Assembly: GCF_047511655.1 (NCBI RefSeq)
Contig: NC_133397.1
Location: forward strand, 45,026,001 to 45,090,000
DNA length: 64,000 bases
Direction: 5' to 3'
DNA from: Castor canadensis
Lineage: Eukaryota > Chordata > Mammalia > Rodentia > Castoridae
Below are positions 47,404-57,860 of the stretch, in pieces (position 1 is the stretch's first letter; the number at the start of each line of letters is the position of its first letter). The notes beneath the pieces were generated by a model. It ran no database searches and was not told where the DNA came from. It saw only the letters and a program-made list of their open reading frames with translations. Made by a program: the position numbers and the translations under genes.

Positions 47404-48199
47404 ATGACGGCAGATCACCTTGTGAAACCTGATTCTAGAAACTGCAAGAGGTCAAGGGAATTAGGAGTCTCAAATGCAAGATCATCCAGAGATGTCCCCT
47501 CTTGGAAAATCAGATTCATCTTTCTCTGAATGTTCTGGACTATTTCATAAGGACAAATCCCTGGAAGAAGAGTTAAGTGACATAAGCAAGGAAATTCATC
47601 TAATGTTGTCTACACATGAAAAGATCTTAAGAGAGAGGGCAGCAATTGATGCATCTTTTTTTTCTCATTTTTTTTTATTATTATTATTCATATGTGCATA
47701 CAAGGCTTGGGTCATTTCTCCCCCCTGTCCCCACCCCCTCCCTTACCACCCACTCTGCCCCCTCCCTCTCCCCCCACCCCGTCAATATCCAGCAGAAACT
47801 ATTTTGCCCTTATTTCTAATTTTATTGAAGAGAGAGTATAAGCAATAATAGGAAGGAACAAGGGTTTTTGCTGGTTGAGATAAGGATAGCTATACAGGGA
47901 GTTGACTCGCATTGATTTTCTGTGCGTGTGTGTTACCTTCTAGGTTAATTCTTTTTGATCTAACCTTTTCTCTAGTTCCTGGTCCCCTTCTCCTATTGGC
48001 CTCAGTTGCTTTTAAGGTATCTGCTTTAGTTTCTCTGCGTTAAGGGCAACAAATGCTAACTAATTTTTTAGGTGTCTTACCTATCCTCAAGAGATTGTTG
48101 GACTCTTCAGAGAAGCCAACAAGATTGAAAACTTCCTAATACAAAAAAGACAGTTCCTGAGACAAGTTTACAGTGATTGCAAACACTACAGAGTTAAAA
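47404..48199 (+). pseudogene. TEX12: Processed pseudogene of TEX12, split by an L1 3' end
   Basis: The ATG at 47404 opens MTADHLVKPDSRNCKRSREL, close to the start of TEX12, a small (about 123 aa) coiled-coil protein of the synaptonemal-complex central element that pairs with SYCE2 in meiosis. After a frameshift near 47465-47500 the frame continues [46 protein letters not shown] to 47655. An antisense L1 piece intervenes (47656-48089). TEX12 resumes at 48091 with [20 protein letters not shown], then QFLRQ, a net 2-bp loss near 48173, then FTVIANT in another frame. About 10 bp are missing at the insertion site. The coding parts are contiguous without introns, which fits a retrocopy. A poly(A) end is not obvious; 48751-48770 is a candidate. 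Dead gene; family identification is from memory. Confidence 0.88.
47656..48089 (-). mobile_element. 5'-truncated L1 3' UTR inserted in the TEX12 pseudogene
   Basis: Starts with a T run and TTATTATTATTCATATGTGC, then ATACAAGGCTTGGGTCATTT, a C-rich block (47719-47780), CTATTTTGCCCTTATTTCTA, AGAGTATAAGCAATAATAGG, GAAGGAACAAGGGTTTTTGC, and ends near ACCTATCCTCA. It is the reverse complement of the L1 3' end also seen in sense at 49422-49604. No target-site duplication is visible; about 10 bp of TEX12 sequence are lost instead. It appears little diverged, so the insertion looks young. Confidence 0.88.
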
Positions 48200-49353
48200 T
48201 GTAACCTTAAAATAAGCTGAGAACTTAAAACTATTGTTGTAATGAAAGAATGATGTTTATACTCTGAAAGCTCTCTAGTTGTTAAAGAAAATGTGTATCT
48301 TAAGCTAATAGGTGGGGTAATACCTTGAATATTGTCTAGATTTTAAAGATATTTTTAAATGGACATGAATATGAAGGCTTTAACTTTTTTGAATGTCAAA
48401 TATTTGGCACTTTATATACAAATTTAAAGTTTTAAAATCATAACATGAATTCTTTTATTCCCTTAAACTTCCAAGGCTTTCTTTAACTTCTAAAAGAGGT
48501 CTCAATTTGATATTGTAATTTTTTTGTTTTAGAATATTTAGTTTAAATAACAGATAGTGTTGGATACAGCTTGAAAATGTATCTTGGTCAGTATTATAAA
48601 AGAACAATAAAACATTAAAGATAATTAATCTGGCTTCATGATATGTAATAAAGTTTAAAAATTTTCCATTGCTATTTAATATTACCATTTGGTTATTTTC
48701 ACTATTATTTGTGACTAATAAAACTTGATTTAAATTATTATCATACAAGTGATAAAATAAAAAAACTAAAAATTACTAACAAAAAATAGCAATTTTGAAT
48801 AATAAAAAATATGATGTGCAAATCATTGGGGTGGGTGCTGTGATTTTTTCTATATGGTAATTTCAGAATTTCTTTAATTCTTCCAGGTGACACTAAATTA
48901 AATATCATTTTTGTCATTCAGGAATAGACTACTTAATTAAATGAAGTTGGAAAATAAGTCAGTGATTAAAGCTAAGAGTGGTAAGCATTGTCAGAGTGAT
49001 GGGAGGAGAGAAAGGACATGAACACAGGAAGGGGCTGACATTGAGAGACTTTAATACATACATAGATTTGATGTAATTGCTAATTAGAAGTTTGTATTCT
49101 TAAATTTTTATATTTTTATATTTTTCATTTTATTTGTTGACTTTTGGCTATGTTGCAGAGTATTGAGGTGGCTAGAAGACTGATTCTTTTGATTGACAAG
49201 TGGGGTATTACTTCTTAGACCAAAATTTTTTTCTTCATCCTATTGGCAAAATTTAGTTTGATTTTTTTGTGTTCTACCAATGATGTACTTGAAAGACAAC
49301 TCTCTTCATTCTCAGGCATAGCCTAATATGTTTTTATTAAAAAACATTATATA
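48200..49353. other. Unassigned; first part may be retrocopied 3' UTR
   Basis: After the TEX12 coding remnant, 48200-48770 may be 3' UTR of the retrocopied mRNA, closing with GATAAAATAAAAAAAC. From 48780 onward no elements are recognised. A 97-codon minus-strand frame (48455-48748) has no motif. Confidence 0.35.
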
Positions 49354-49604
49354 GGGCTTGTGGAGTAGCTCAAGTGGTAGAGTAGCTCAAGCCTAGCGAG
49401 CTTGAGGACCTGAGTTTGGCCCTTCCTATTATTGCTTATACTCTCTCTTCCACAAAACTAGAGATAAGGGCAAAATAGTTTCTGCCTGATAGCGAGGGAA
49501 TAGGGAGGTAGGGGAAGGGGGGAGGTAGGTAGGGGAGGGGGTGGGGGCAAGGGGGGAGAAATGACCCAAACATTGTATGCACATATGAATAAAAGAAAAA
49601 AAAA
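49354..49604 (+). mobile_element. SINE-L1 chimeric insertion, sense
   Basis: 49354-49421 is an ID-like SINE 5' part (GGGCTTGTGGAGTAGCTCAA, then GCGAGCTTGAGGACCTGAG). At 49422 it switches to an L1 3' UTR (CTTCCTATTATTGCTTATAC, GGGCAAAATAGTTTCTGCC), with a G-rich block, GAGAAATGACCCAAACATTG and a GAATAAAAGAAAAAAAAA tail. The flanks AAAACATTATA (49341-49351) and AAAATGTTATG (49601-49611) differ by three transitions and may be a decayed target-site duplication around the whole unit. This would make it one insertion formed by template switching. The SINE has a local duplication of GAGTAGCTCAAG. Confidence 0.78.
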
Positions 49605-49857
49605 TGTTATGCTACGAACATATCATAGAATATGTAGTCATTTATAAGGAATGAGGGTAATTTAATATTCTAATAGAGTTATAATTCTAAAATATAAAAT
49701 TAATAAATGATTTTTACATAAAAAAATAAAGATCATTCACTGTGAAAATAAATAAATAAACCTCAGCACTGCCAAAAAACAAATTTGCAGACACCACTGG
49801 GCGTGTTCAGGGTGTTATGATGAATAATGGAGAGGGTGAATTCAACTATGATATATT

Positions 49858-49935
49858 GTAAGAACTTTTGTAGATGTCACAATGTACTTTGGCATTGTAA
49901 GAACTTTTGTAGATGTCACAATGTATCTTGGCATG
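49858..49935 (+). repeat. 39-bp tandem duplication inside RepX copy C
   Basis: Two copies beginning GTAAGAACTTTTGTAGATGT and ending TTGGCAT. They differ at about two or three positions. Confidence 0.95.
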
Positions 49936-49937
49936 GC

Positions 49938-49957
49938 AATAATAATAATAATAATTT
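49938..49957 (+). repeat. (AAT)n microsatellite at a retroposon tail
   Basis: About six AAT units immediately after RepX copy C. A second (AAT)n tract lies at 50106-50127. Confidence 0.95.
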
Positions 49958-49965
49958 TTTATAAA

Positions 49966-50639
49966 AAAATGCATGCAGGGGACAAACTGAAAATGAACTT
50001 AAATTATTGAAAATTCTTAAAGCAAATAGAATTTTTATGTACAAAGCATAGTTGAACACTTGGAATTCTATTATATATTATTTATACATTATCCTCCACA
50101 TGTATAATAACAATAATAATAATAATCTAAAACACAATTGAGAAAAATAATGATTTTAATAGTTGATAAGATACAGTCAAACTAATACAACTTCACTGAC
50201 ATGTTAAGCTCCTCTGTTGAATCACATCATATGGTAATGGAATTTTAGACCTGCATAATATCTACTATCGATAAATATAACATAAATTACTATATAATGC
50301 ATTGCAATAATCATTTACATTAACAAGCTTGCAAATAATCTTGTCCAGACCCATATTATCCATCATCTCTCTGCTTCCTCTAGCTATCTCAATAGTTCCT
50401 TTTCTTTTTCATAGTATCTTGAAATATACCGAATCCAAATATTTAAACAAATATTTCTCCTTCAGAACCAGAAAATTTTTATGAAGGGTTAACTCAGTAA
50501 TAACAAATCATGGTAACATAAGCCATGGTTGCTATGGATATCCACAGGCAACCATGAAATTGTGTTAGATTTTTGAAATTGGGACAAAATATCAGACAGA
50601 AATAGGCAATTTAAACGGGGAAAATGATTATTTAGTATT
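49966..50639. other. Unassigned AT-rich DNA
   Basis: Includes the (AAT)n tract near 50110. No element recognised otherwise. Confidence 0.4.
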
Positions 50640-51004
50640 ATGGTTGCTTGATTGTTTAGTTTCTGTGCTGTGGTAAAGCGGAGTACCACGCTGGGGAGCA
50701 TGTGGTACTGCAAATTTATCATGGGCTCACTATGTGGTGGGGGAGAGAGAAAGAAAGACTGGGTGAGGGGGGTGGGCTAGACATAGCACAGTCCCCAAGG
50801 AGTCCCTTCATTCAACTAGATCGCACTTCCTAAATTTCCATCACTTCCCAAATGACCATCAGATTATAAACCCATGAGTGTATGAATCCATTCATTTGTC
50901 CAAATCCAATCACTGCCCCAAAGCCCTGCCAATGAACATTGCTGCATTAGAGAGCAAACCTTTAACACGTGAACATTTGGAAGACATTTCAGATTTAAAC
51001 CATA
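50640..51004 (-). mobile_element. MaLR-type solo LTR, antisense
   Basis: TTAGTTTCTGTGCTGTGGTA, TCATGGGCTCACTATGTGG, ATCGCACTTCCTAAATTTCC, GTATGAATCCATTCATTTGT, CCAATCACTGCCCCAAAGC, ACATTGCTGCATTAGAGAGC, AAACCTTTAACACGTGAAC, GACATTTCAGATTTAAACCA. Same family and orientation as 11214, 17485 and 29569; the left end is degraded. Confidence 0.8.
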
Positions 51005-51029
51005 CAATAAGTTGTTTCTTTTTTAAAGG

Positions 51030-51165
51030 CTATCAGCTCTCAGAAGTAGGAGACAGGAAACTTGCAAGTTCAAAGGCAGCCTGGGCTACTTAGTGAGTTC
51101 TATGCCAGTCTGGGTTACATGACAAACCCCATCTTAAAACAACACCACAGCATAAACAGACAAAA
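51030..51165 (+). mobile_element. B1-like SINE, sense
   Basis: CAGCTCTCAGAAGTAGGAGA, GTTCAAAGGCAGCCTGGGCT, CCAGTCTGGGTTACATGACA, AACCCCATCTTAAAACAAC. Diverged B1 with a short A/C tail. Confidence 0.65.
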
Positions 51166-52140
51166 ATGAAAAGTAAATGAGAGGTAGGTTATATTAAATT
51201 TATTTTTGGGCCACATACTTGGTTTTCAATTCTACATTTTTTCATTCACAAAGTTTACATTAGCAAACTTAATTTTGTGTGGTCCATCTATTATGTCACT
51301 GAATGATATCCCTTGTCATTCTTCAACTAAAGTGAAAAGAATCATGGTATAGAGCAAGCATTTGCAACAGGGTTACATTATCTCCAAAGGATAAAAAATT
51401 GATTCCTTGGAATGGAGTTGGAGGGTGTAAATACTATATATTACAATGGTTTATAGCCTTCCAAAAGACCACTATACATAAACAGATATGGATAAATAGA
51501 TCTCTGGCATAAACTTTCATAATAAATTATATAAAGTGCTAGGAAAAGTTTTTAAAAAGCCTCCTGGGGGTATGATAATGAGAAATAGATTGAGAAATGC
51601 TTGTACATTGGAAAGAATTCTGAAATTTGTCTGCTGCTTAACCTTGTCAAATTCCCTATTTAAATGGGGATCCGATTGTATTTTTACATCAACTGTCTAA
51701 TTCAACATGCACTTGTGCAATGACCACAACGTTCTATAGACACAGAAATACAACTTTCAAATACTTACTAAAGATTCTTACTCTCTTGAGTCTTATAATT
51801 TAATAGGGAATACACAAAAATGACACACAAAGTATAAATTATATATACCTATATATGTTTATATACTGTCAGAAATTTATGGGGACTGCAAACAGAACTA
51901 TGATAAGCTATTTGGAAGATTCTGAACTTATTTTATTTAATTAAAATACAGTTATTGAAAAGTTTTTATCTGCCAAATATAAATGAGTAGTTTTTAGGAA
52001 TAGTTTCTATAATAAGTAGAAACAAAAATTTGGTTTTCTGCTTTAATGGAACTTACAATTTAGTAGAAAACACAGACATTGAACACTAAAAAAATTAACA
52101 TTAACAAGGTTTTTATTTGTATTCCACTGTTTATTCTCTC
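51166..52140. other. Unassigned AT-rich DNA
   Basis: No boundaries seen. ATATATACCTATATATGTTT near 51842 is a decayed (TA)n patch. Confidence 0.4.
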
Positions 52141-52482
52141 CTTCAAATGTTTTGGCAATACTGGAATTTGAACTTGGTGCTTTGTACTTGCTGGGCAGAC
52201 ATTTTACAACTTGAGTAATACCTTCAGCCTTTTCTGTCTTGGTTATTTTGGAAATAGGATCTTACACCTTTTTTCTAGGCTAGGCTGGGCCAGGATTCTC
52301 CTATTTTAACCTTCTTACTTTCAATGGTATGACAGGCGCACACTTCCATGCTTATTTTTTACAACTGAGATGTCATCTCACAAACTTTTTTGGCCCATGC
52401 TGGCCTGCAACAGTGATTCTTCTGATCTCAGCCTCCCAAGTGACTAGGATTATAGGTGTAAGCCACTGACACCTAGCTTTTC
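52141..52482 (-). mobile_element. Composite SINE (ID plus two B1-like units), antisense
   Basis: The ID unit reversed: TTTTGGCAATACTGGAATTT, then GAACTTGGTGCTTTGTACTT, GCTGGGCAGACATTTTACAA. Then a B1-like unit (GAAATAGGATCTTACACC, CTAGGCTGGGCCAGG, CAGGCGCACACTTCC) and a second one (GCCCATGCTGGCCTGCAAC, GATCTCAGCCTCCCAAGTG, TAGGATTATAGGTGTAAGCC). This is the longest SINE composite in the window. Confidence 0.88.
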
Positions 52483-54654
52483 CTGCTTTAGTGCAATTCT
52501 TTTTTGCCTCCAATTTGTACTACATTTCCTAGCCTCTGTCTCAACTATATATTCATGTTTTGTCCAATATCCAAATGCCTTCCAGCACTCAACTCTTTAG
52601 CTTCTTCCATCTTTCCTTCCCTTGAAACTATCTCCAACTCATGGATGAAAACCATGTGATGAAGATGGAAGATTTTCTCCTCCAGGGTAACACCATTCAC
52701 CTCTGAATAGATGAGAGTAGGCAATCAAATTCTACCTCATGTAAACCTTTCAACTCTAGCATGACATTGGAACCATTGTGGAATTTGAAGACCAGTTTGG
52801 AGAGATTTTTCTTCTAAGTAAGAGATGATTGTGCCTTTTGAAAGAATCACATTTATACCAGACTATGTGAAAAATCCACATTTGGAAGCATTGTACCCCT
52901 TAAAATACAGGAAACATACTGGAAAGCTCATTTAAAAATATTAATTTTACTTCTCTTTTGATCCCTTCTAAATACTACAACCATTTGCAATACCTGACTT
53001 TTTCTAGGTACTTACCTGACTTTACCAATTATTCTACTGTAATATTTCTATTCTGGTTTACACTAATTAAGCTCTGATTTTACCCTATTTCTCAAAGTGA
53101 ATTACTCTTTAAGGCTACTTGTGCTTCTTCTGTTAAATCACCACTGCAGATTCCCACCATCACTTACTGAGAGCACGCACTAATGGAAGTGCTTGTAAGA
53201 TTCTCAGGTTCTATTTTACAAAGGTAACATTTCATAAGAATCAAAGAGAAAAGTAGATCATTCATGTTGTAGTTGTGTCCTAGTTTGATTTCCTAATCTA
53301 AATCATACAGTAAAAAAAATTTTCTAGGAAAATACTTCCAAAGTTTTTTTGACTAAGTGTTCAATGATACTACATTCTTTTTAAAAGTCTTCACAGGAAT
53401 GACACTTTCAGCTCTCCAGGGGTAGGAATGTTTTATTCTATAATCTCTTCAATTTTACATTAGCTCCTTTGGCTTTGAGTCCAAAGATGTCCCATCTTCC
53501 CTCACTGCAAATTGACTATGTGGAGGACCAAAATTTTCAAATTCAGAGTATCACAATAAAACTAAGGATATTTCCTGAAGTTCACCAATCTAATTGACAT
53601 GATCAGTCAGCTGAGACAACCATCACACTAGCAAGTCAGTTGGTAAGATTATTTCAGGTATTTTTAGATTAATGTCTTTAATAACACAGGAACGGTGATG
53701 CTGATCTTTAGGGAAAGGCAATAAAGAACTGTAAATGAAGACTAGGTCTGCCAGTTTCCCCTCTGCAGTCTATATATAGTATATTTATCCCATAATTTGA
53801 GCGAGTAAATTAGTAGAACTTTGGCTTCTCAGTGCCCAGACTAGGTAGGATTTCCCAAAAATGTTCTCAGGGAATGATATGGTTATCATTAGTGGAATAA
53901 TTTTTCTATATATTCTCCTAATATTTAAGTCCATTTCCTGTGAGACATATTTAAATGTATACAGAGAAGTACTAAATTCACAAAGATTTACCTCAAACTT
54001 TTATTTCCCAGACTCCTGCTCTGCTCAAAGTAATATGAGGCATTGTATGGAAACTCATATTTAGGATTCAAAACTAATAAATAAAACAGATGTTTAAAAA
54101 GGACAGTGTCCTCCACTATGTATATAATTGATGAATTATAATTCCAAACCCTAATGAATTCTTTCCTCTACTTCCCTGCTTATTTTCCTCAAATTAAAAA
54201 AATACTTGTACTTGAAATATGATATTGTAGAAACACACTTAAAATGATGATAATTTGTTATATAGAGTAACAATATAAAATTATTTATATGGCTTCTATT
54301 GATAAATATAAGTCATTGATACACTTCTCAAATGTCAATACCATCAAAAAGTTTTCTACAGGAAAATTTAACAGGCCTCATTATCACTGAGACAATGTAC
54401 AACTTGGGGACATCAGCGTCTTGTTAATTTAAGAAGAGATTAATAATAGATTCTGTCTGTGTTACAGAATCATAGGAGTTATATGCCTATACTCTAGTAG
54501 AACTGGGAGTAGAAGTCATCATTGATAGATAATAATCTAATCTATAACTTTTGTTCATTTATGGGCTTTTTAACAAAACTGCTCAGTTTTTTTTTCAAAA
54601 ATTTACCAGTTTAATGACTGAAAACACTATTATTTAAAAAGAATCTCACTTCAA
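52483..54654. other. Unassigned DNA
   Basis: 2.2 kb with no elements I can name. The composition is mixed rather than extreme AT. Short frames, for example 53861-54064, show no motif. Confidence 0.4.
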
Positions 54655-54915
54655 GCTGGTTGTGCTATCTTAAGTCTGTAATCAATGCCAGTCAGGGAAA
54701 AAGTTCATGAGACCTCCATCTCAAACAATGGTTGAGAGAGGTGGTATGTACCTGTCATCCCAGCTACATGCAGAAGAAATGGCATACAGAAAGACTCTAT
54801 CTCTAAAATAACTAATGAGAAAAGGGCTGGCAGAGTGGCTCAAGAGGTAGAGCACCCACTCAGCAAGCACGAGGCCCGAGTTCAATCCCCAGTAGAGCCC
54901 CCCAAAAAAGGGAAA
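54655..54915 (+). mobile_element. Composite SINE (B1-like plus well-preserved ID unit), sense
   Basis: The left half is a degraded B1-like dimer (TGTCATCCCAGCTACATGCA). The right half is nearly intact: GGGCTGGCAGAGTGGCTCAA, GAGGTAGAGCACCCACTCAG, CAAGCACGAGGCCCGAGTTC, AATCCCCAGTAGAGCCCCCC, then AAAAAAGG. The A-box-like TGGCTCAAGAGG and B-box-like GAGTTCAATCCCC are both readable. Confidence 0.92.
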
Positions 54916-55364
54916 GCATCTTACTGCTCAGAAAACTAGTGGATTAAAACCTAACAATGAAAATACCTAATTCTGTAAAATTTGACTTTGCAATACTCAA
55001 AGTAAAAGTTGAAGAAAACTCCATAATGGTCATTGAGTATGGGCAATAAATATGATTGTATTGACAAAGGTAATTGGTTATGAGTGTCAGAAAATTACAT
55101 TGAAAATTAATGTAAGTAAAATGAAGGGTACTGGTTACCATCAATTCACCAAAAGGAGGAAAAAGAGAGAGAGAGAGAAAAGAACCCAGAATATTTGGAA
55201 AGATGAAAGAAAAATGGGGGCTGCTATCTTGTTAATAGTTTCTCAAGTCAGCCATCAAGTCATTAAATATTTTCAGATAGAGTTAGTTAGCATTTAAACT
55301 AGTGTCTACATGTAAATTTAAGCATAGAAAGTATATCTTTTTCAGATAGATTAAAAAAACATAT
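54916..55364. other. Unassigned AT-rich DNA
   Basis: Contains a short (GA)n tract at 55161-55179. No other element. Confidence 0.4.
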
Positions 55365-55470
55365 CTATCAGGTTGCCAGAGTGGCTTAGATGGTGGTGTG
55401 TCTGCTTAGCAAATGTAAGGCCCTAAGTTCAATCCTCAGTACCCTTACCTCAACCGAAAAACCATAAAAC
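55365..55470 (+). mobile_element. ID-like SINE, sense
   Basis: AGGTTGCCAGAGTGGCTTAG, ATGGTGGTGTGTCTGCTTAG, CAAATGTAAGGCCCTAAGTT, CAATCCTCAGTACCC, then a CAACCGAAAAACC tail. Confidence 0.85.
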
Positions 55471-55534
55471 CACATCTATCAAATAACATAGACCTCAAAT
55501 TAAGAGGTCAAATTATTCTTATTTAAAACCTGTG

Positions 55535-55680
55535 GTGAACTGAGTGTGGTGGTGCACTCCTATAATCCTTGCACTTGGGAGGTTGAGGCAAGGGAATTGA
55601 AAGTTGTAGGCCACCCTAGGCTACCTGGTGAGACACTATCTCAATATAAAAAAAAATAAAATAGCAAAATAAAAACTTAT
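55535..55680 (+). mobile_element. B1-like SINE, sense
   Basis: ACTGAGTGTGGTGGTGCACT, CCTATAATCCTTGCACTTGG, GAGGTTGAGGCAAGGGAATT, GGTGAGACACTATCTCAATA, then an AAAAAAAAATAAAATAGC tail. Confidence 0.92.
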
Positions 55681-55706
55681 GATAGTATTTTTATCAATAT
55701 CTCAGT

Positions 55707-55711
55707 GTGTA

Positions 55712-55747
<36 letters not shown>
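55707..55747 (+). repeat. (GT)n microsatellite
   Basis: About 16 uninterrupted GT units after GTGTAAGA. It gives spurious Val/Cys and His/Thr frames on the two strands. Confidence 0.98.
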
Positions 55748-55749
<2 letters not shown>

Positions 55750-56036
55750 CCCATATGTTTATAGCACCAGGGTGGGGCACAAAAATAAGAAAAGACACAT
55801 TGAAGAGGGTAGCAGGGCATGTTTTCATTAACTGTGACATCAGTCCCCCAAACCCACACAACTCAGTGCAGACAGATATTCTTTTTTGCAGTAGGAGAGT
55901 ACAGTGAGCACCTGACAATGCTGAGAACCTCAGCAATAAGTCCACCTCAGTGAACCCTGATACCAGACTGGTGCTTGTGTACCAAGTCTCCAAGATGGCT
56001 CACATAGATTCAAGTTTTGTCTGTGGGCAACCACCA

Positions 56037-56086
56037 GGTAAGCCCCTATGTATATCTGACTGGTAAGCCCCTATGAATTTCTGACT
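56037..56086 (+). repeat. 25-bp tandem duplication
   Basis: Two adjacent units starting GGTAAGCCCCTATG and ending TCTGACT. They differ only in TATA versus AATT at the middle. Lies inside the old L1 5' UTR. Confidence 0.93.
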
Positions 56087-57155
56087 TAAGCCTTCTCTTG
56101 TGGAGACAAGTTTCCAGTCTTCTTCTTATGTTACTCCTCATAGGTCCAGGTTCCAGGCCTGCTCACACAACTCCAGGGTTCAGACTGGCCTCCATATCCC
56201 TAAGTTCCAGTCTTTCTCTAGCACCTACTTACTGTATATAGACAAAAGACCCAGGCCCATGCCCATAGATCTAGTCTCCAAACCTCTCTTCATATACCAT
56301 GTGCTATGATCTACACATCTGAACCAAATCCAAAGCTGTACCAGAGGACCCAGGCCCCAGTTCTCTATAGAAGCCAGCAACGGGATAGTGCTTGCACCCA
56401 GGTGACAAAACATTTCACTCATTAACTCAGGTACCAGACCAGCCCACTAAAGAAGTCCAAGAGAACACCCACCTATATACCCTGCCAAATGGCTGCAATC
56501 TTTAATGGGTTCACCTAAAATTTGTGAAAGGCTTATTGGCAAAGTCAGTCTGTAAGACTCTAATAGGTGCCTATGTCTTCAAATGTAGAGACACCAAAGC
56601 AAGACCATAGGGCTCACAAACAACCTGTGAAATGTAATATCTGACAAATAATTCAAAATAATCATCTTGAAGTAGGTCAATAAGATACAAGAGAAAATGA
56701 ATAAATAAGTACGTGAGGTCAACAAAATATGAAAAAAAAATGGGAATTCCAAAAAGAGCTAGAAAATATTAAAAAGAATCAAGTAAAAATTCTGCAGCTG
56801 AAGAACATAATGATTCAACAAAAAATTTCTATAAAAAGCTTCCATAGTAGTTTTATCAAGCAAAAGAATCAAGGAGCTCAGACAGGGCATTTGAAATTAC
56901 CTAGTGAGAGAATTAAAAAGAAAAAAATGAAAATGAGCAAAGAAAGTTATGGAACTTATGAGTTGGTTACGAGAACCAAACTGTACATTAAGGAATTTCT
57001 AGATGTGCAGAGAAAAAGAAAGGGGGAGAAAGTTTGCTTAGAGAAACAATAACAGAAAGCTTCCCAAATTTGGGTAGAGAAATGCATTCCAGATCAGTGA
57101 GGTCTGCCTATATACACAGGCAGATTTTTGTTGAGACACAGTATAATAAAATTCT

Positions 57156-57750
57156 CAAAAGTCTTTTTGTTCACTCTTCCCCTTCCCACAAGTACCCCCC
57201 ATACACACTTTACCTATTTTACAGTCCTATCTTTCATTATTAATTTCTAGGTCAATGTTCAAAGGGGTTTCTCAATGTATCCCCACTGTGAATATAATTT
57301 ACTGTGGTCCATTCAACCCTTTTCATTACTTTAGCTTATGCCTTTCCTCCCACTCCCATTATTCAACAGCTTCCAATATATATTGTAATATCCTCTACCT
57401 GCACAGATGTTATATATTATGATATTACGGATGGTCTATCATTCTCTTTTCCTTTTCTCCTTTCCCCAGGTTCCATAGAGTAGTTCCATTAATGTGGACA
57501 TAAATTCTACATATAAGTTTGTATATGATCATGTTTGGTTTTGTACATATGTAAACCTTCATATACTTATATGAAACAAAACAATGAAATATCTTGCAAT
57601 TGTTTTAAGTGGGGTGGAAAAGGGATCCAAGGGGAGAGATGGTGGGAGTGATCTAACCAATGTACAATATAAGACTATTTGGAATCATCACAATGAACCT
57701 CCCTTATACAACAAATATATCCTAATTATTTTTTTTATTTACAAAAGTCT
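57156..57750 (+). mobile_element. Tiny twin-primed L1 (3' UTR only) with 9-bp target-site duplication
   Basis: CAAAAGTCT flanks both sides (57156-57164 and 57742-57750). 57165 to about 57552 is L1 3' UTR in antisense (AAAGGGGTTTCTCAATGTAT, CCCCAGGTTCCATAGAG). From about 57555 it flips to sense (CTTCATATACTTATATGAAA, TCTTGCAATTGTTTTAAGTG, GGGGTGG-like purines, CAAATATATCCTAATTA). Joining the outer flanks restores a continuous old ORF1 sequence, which supports the boundaries. The expected A tail has become T-rich. Confidence 0.88.
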
Positions 57751-57860
57751 AAAGATAATTTTTACAACAAGAAAAAAGTAGTGTTCTCACTATTGTACAA
57801 GGAAATAGAGGAGAAGCAAGGAAGTGACTATACTAACAAAATTTAATTAAATTTATCTTG

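Larger units (their letters stand above)
49815..49965 (+). mobile_element. RepX copy C, 3' end only
   Basis: GATGAATAATGGAGAGGGTG, AATTCAACTATGATATATTG, TAAGAACTTTTGTAGATGTC, ACAATGTACTTTGGC. A 39-bp unit is tandemly duplicated (49858-49896 and 49897-49935). The tail is (AAT)n instead of plain poly(A). Confidence 0.8.
55765..57860 (+). mobile_element. Old L1 (L1M-type) 5' UTR and ORF1 start, sense
   Basis: 55765-56480 has L1M 5' UTR texture: repeats of GGCCCAGGC/CCAGGCCTGC-like strings (GGTTCCAGGCCTGCTCACAC, GACCCAGGCCCATGCCC, GGACCCAGGCCCCAGTTCTC). 56600-57155 enters ORF1, with an open 107-codon stretch at 56729-57052 that is Lys/Glu/Gln-rich, as expected for the ORF1 coiled coil. A younger L1 fragment interrupts it at 57165-57741, and ORF1 sequence resumes after 57751 (ACAACAAGAAAAAAGTAGTG). 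Confidence 0.72.

Noticed and set aside
54840..54905. tRNA gene candidate
   Set aside because: A- and B-box motifs are present but the sequence is an ID-type SINE next to a B1-like unit and cannot fold as a full cloverleaf by eye.
55677..55993. Frames with His/Thr or Val/Cys repeats
   Set aside because: Direct translation of the (GT)n microsatellite on either strand.
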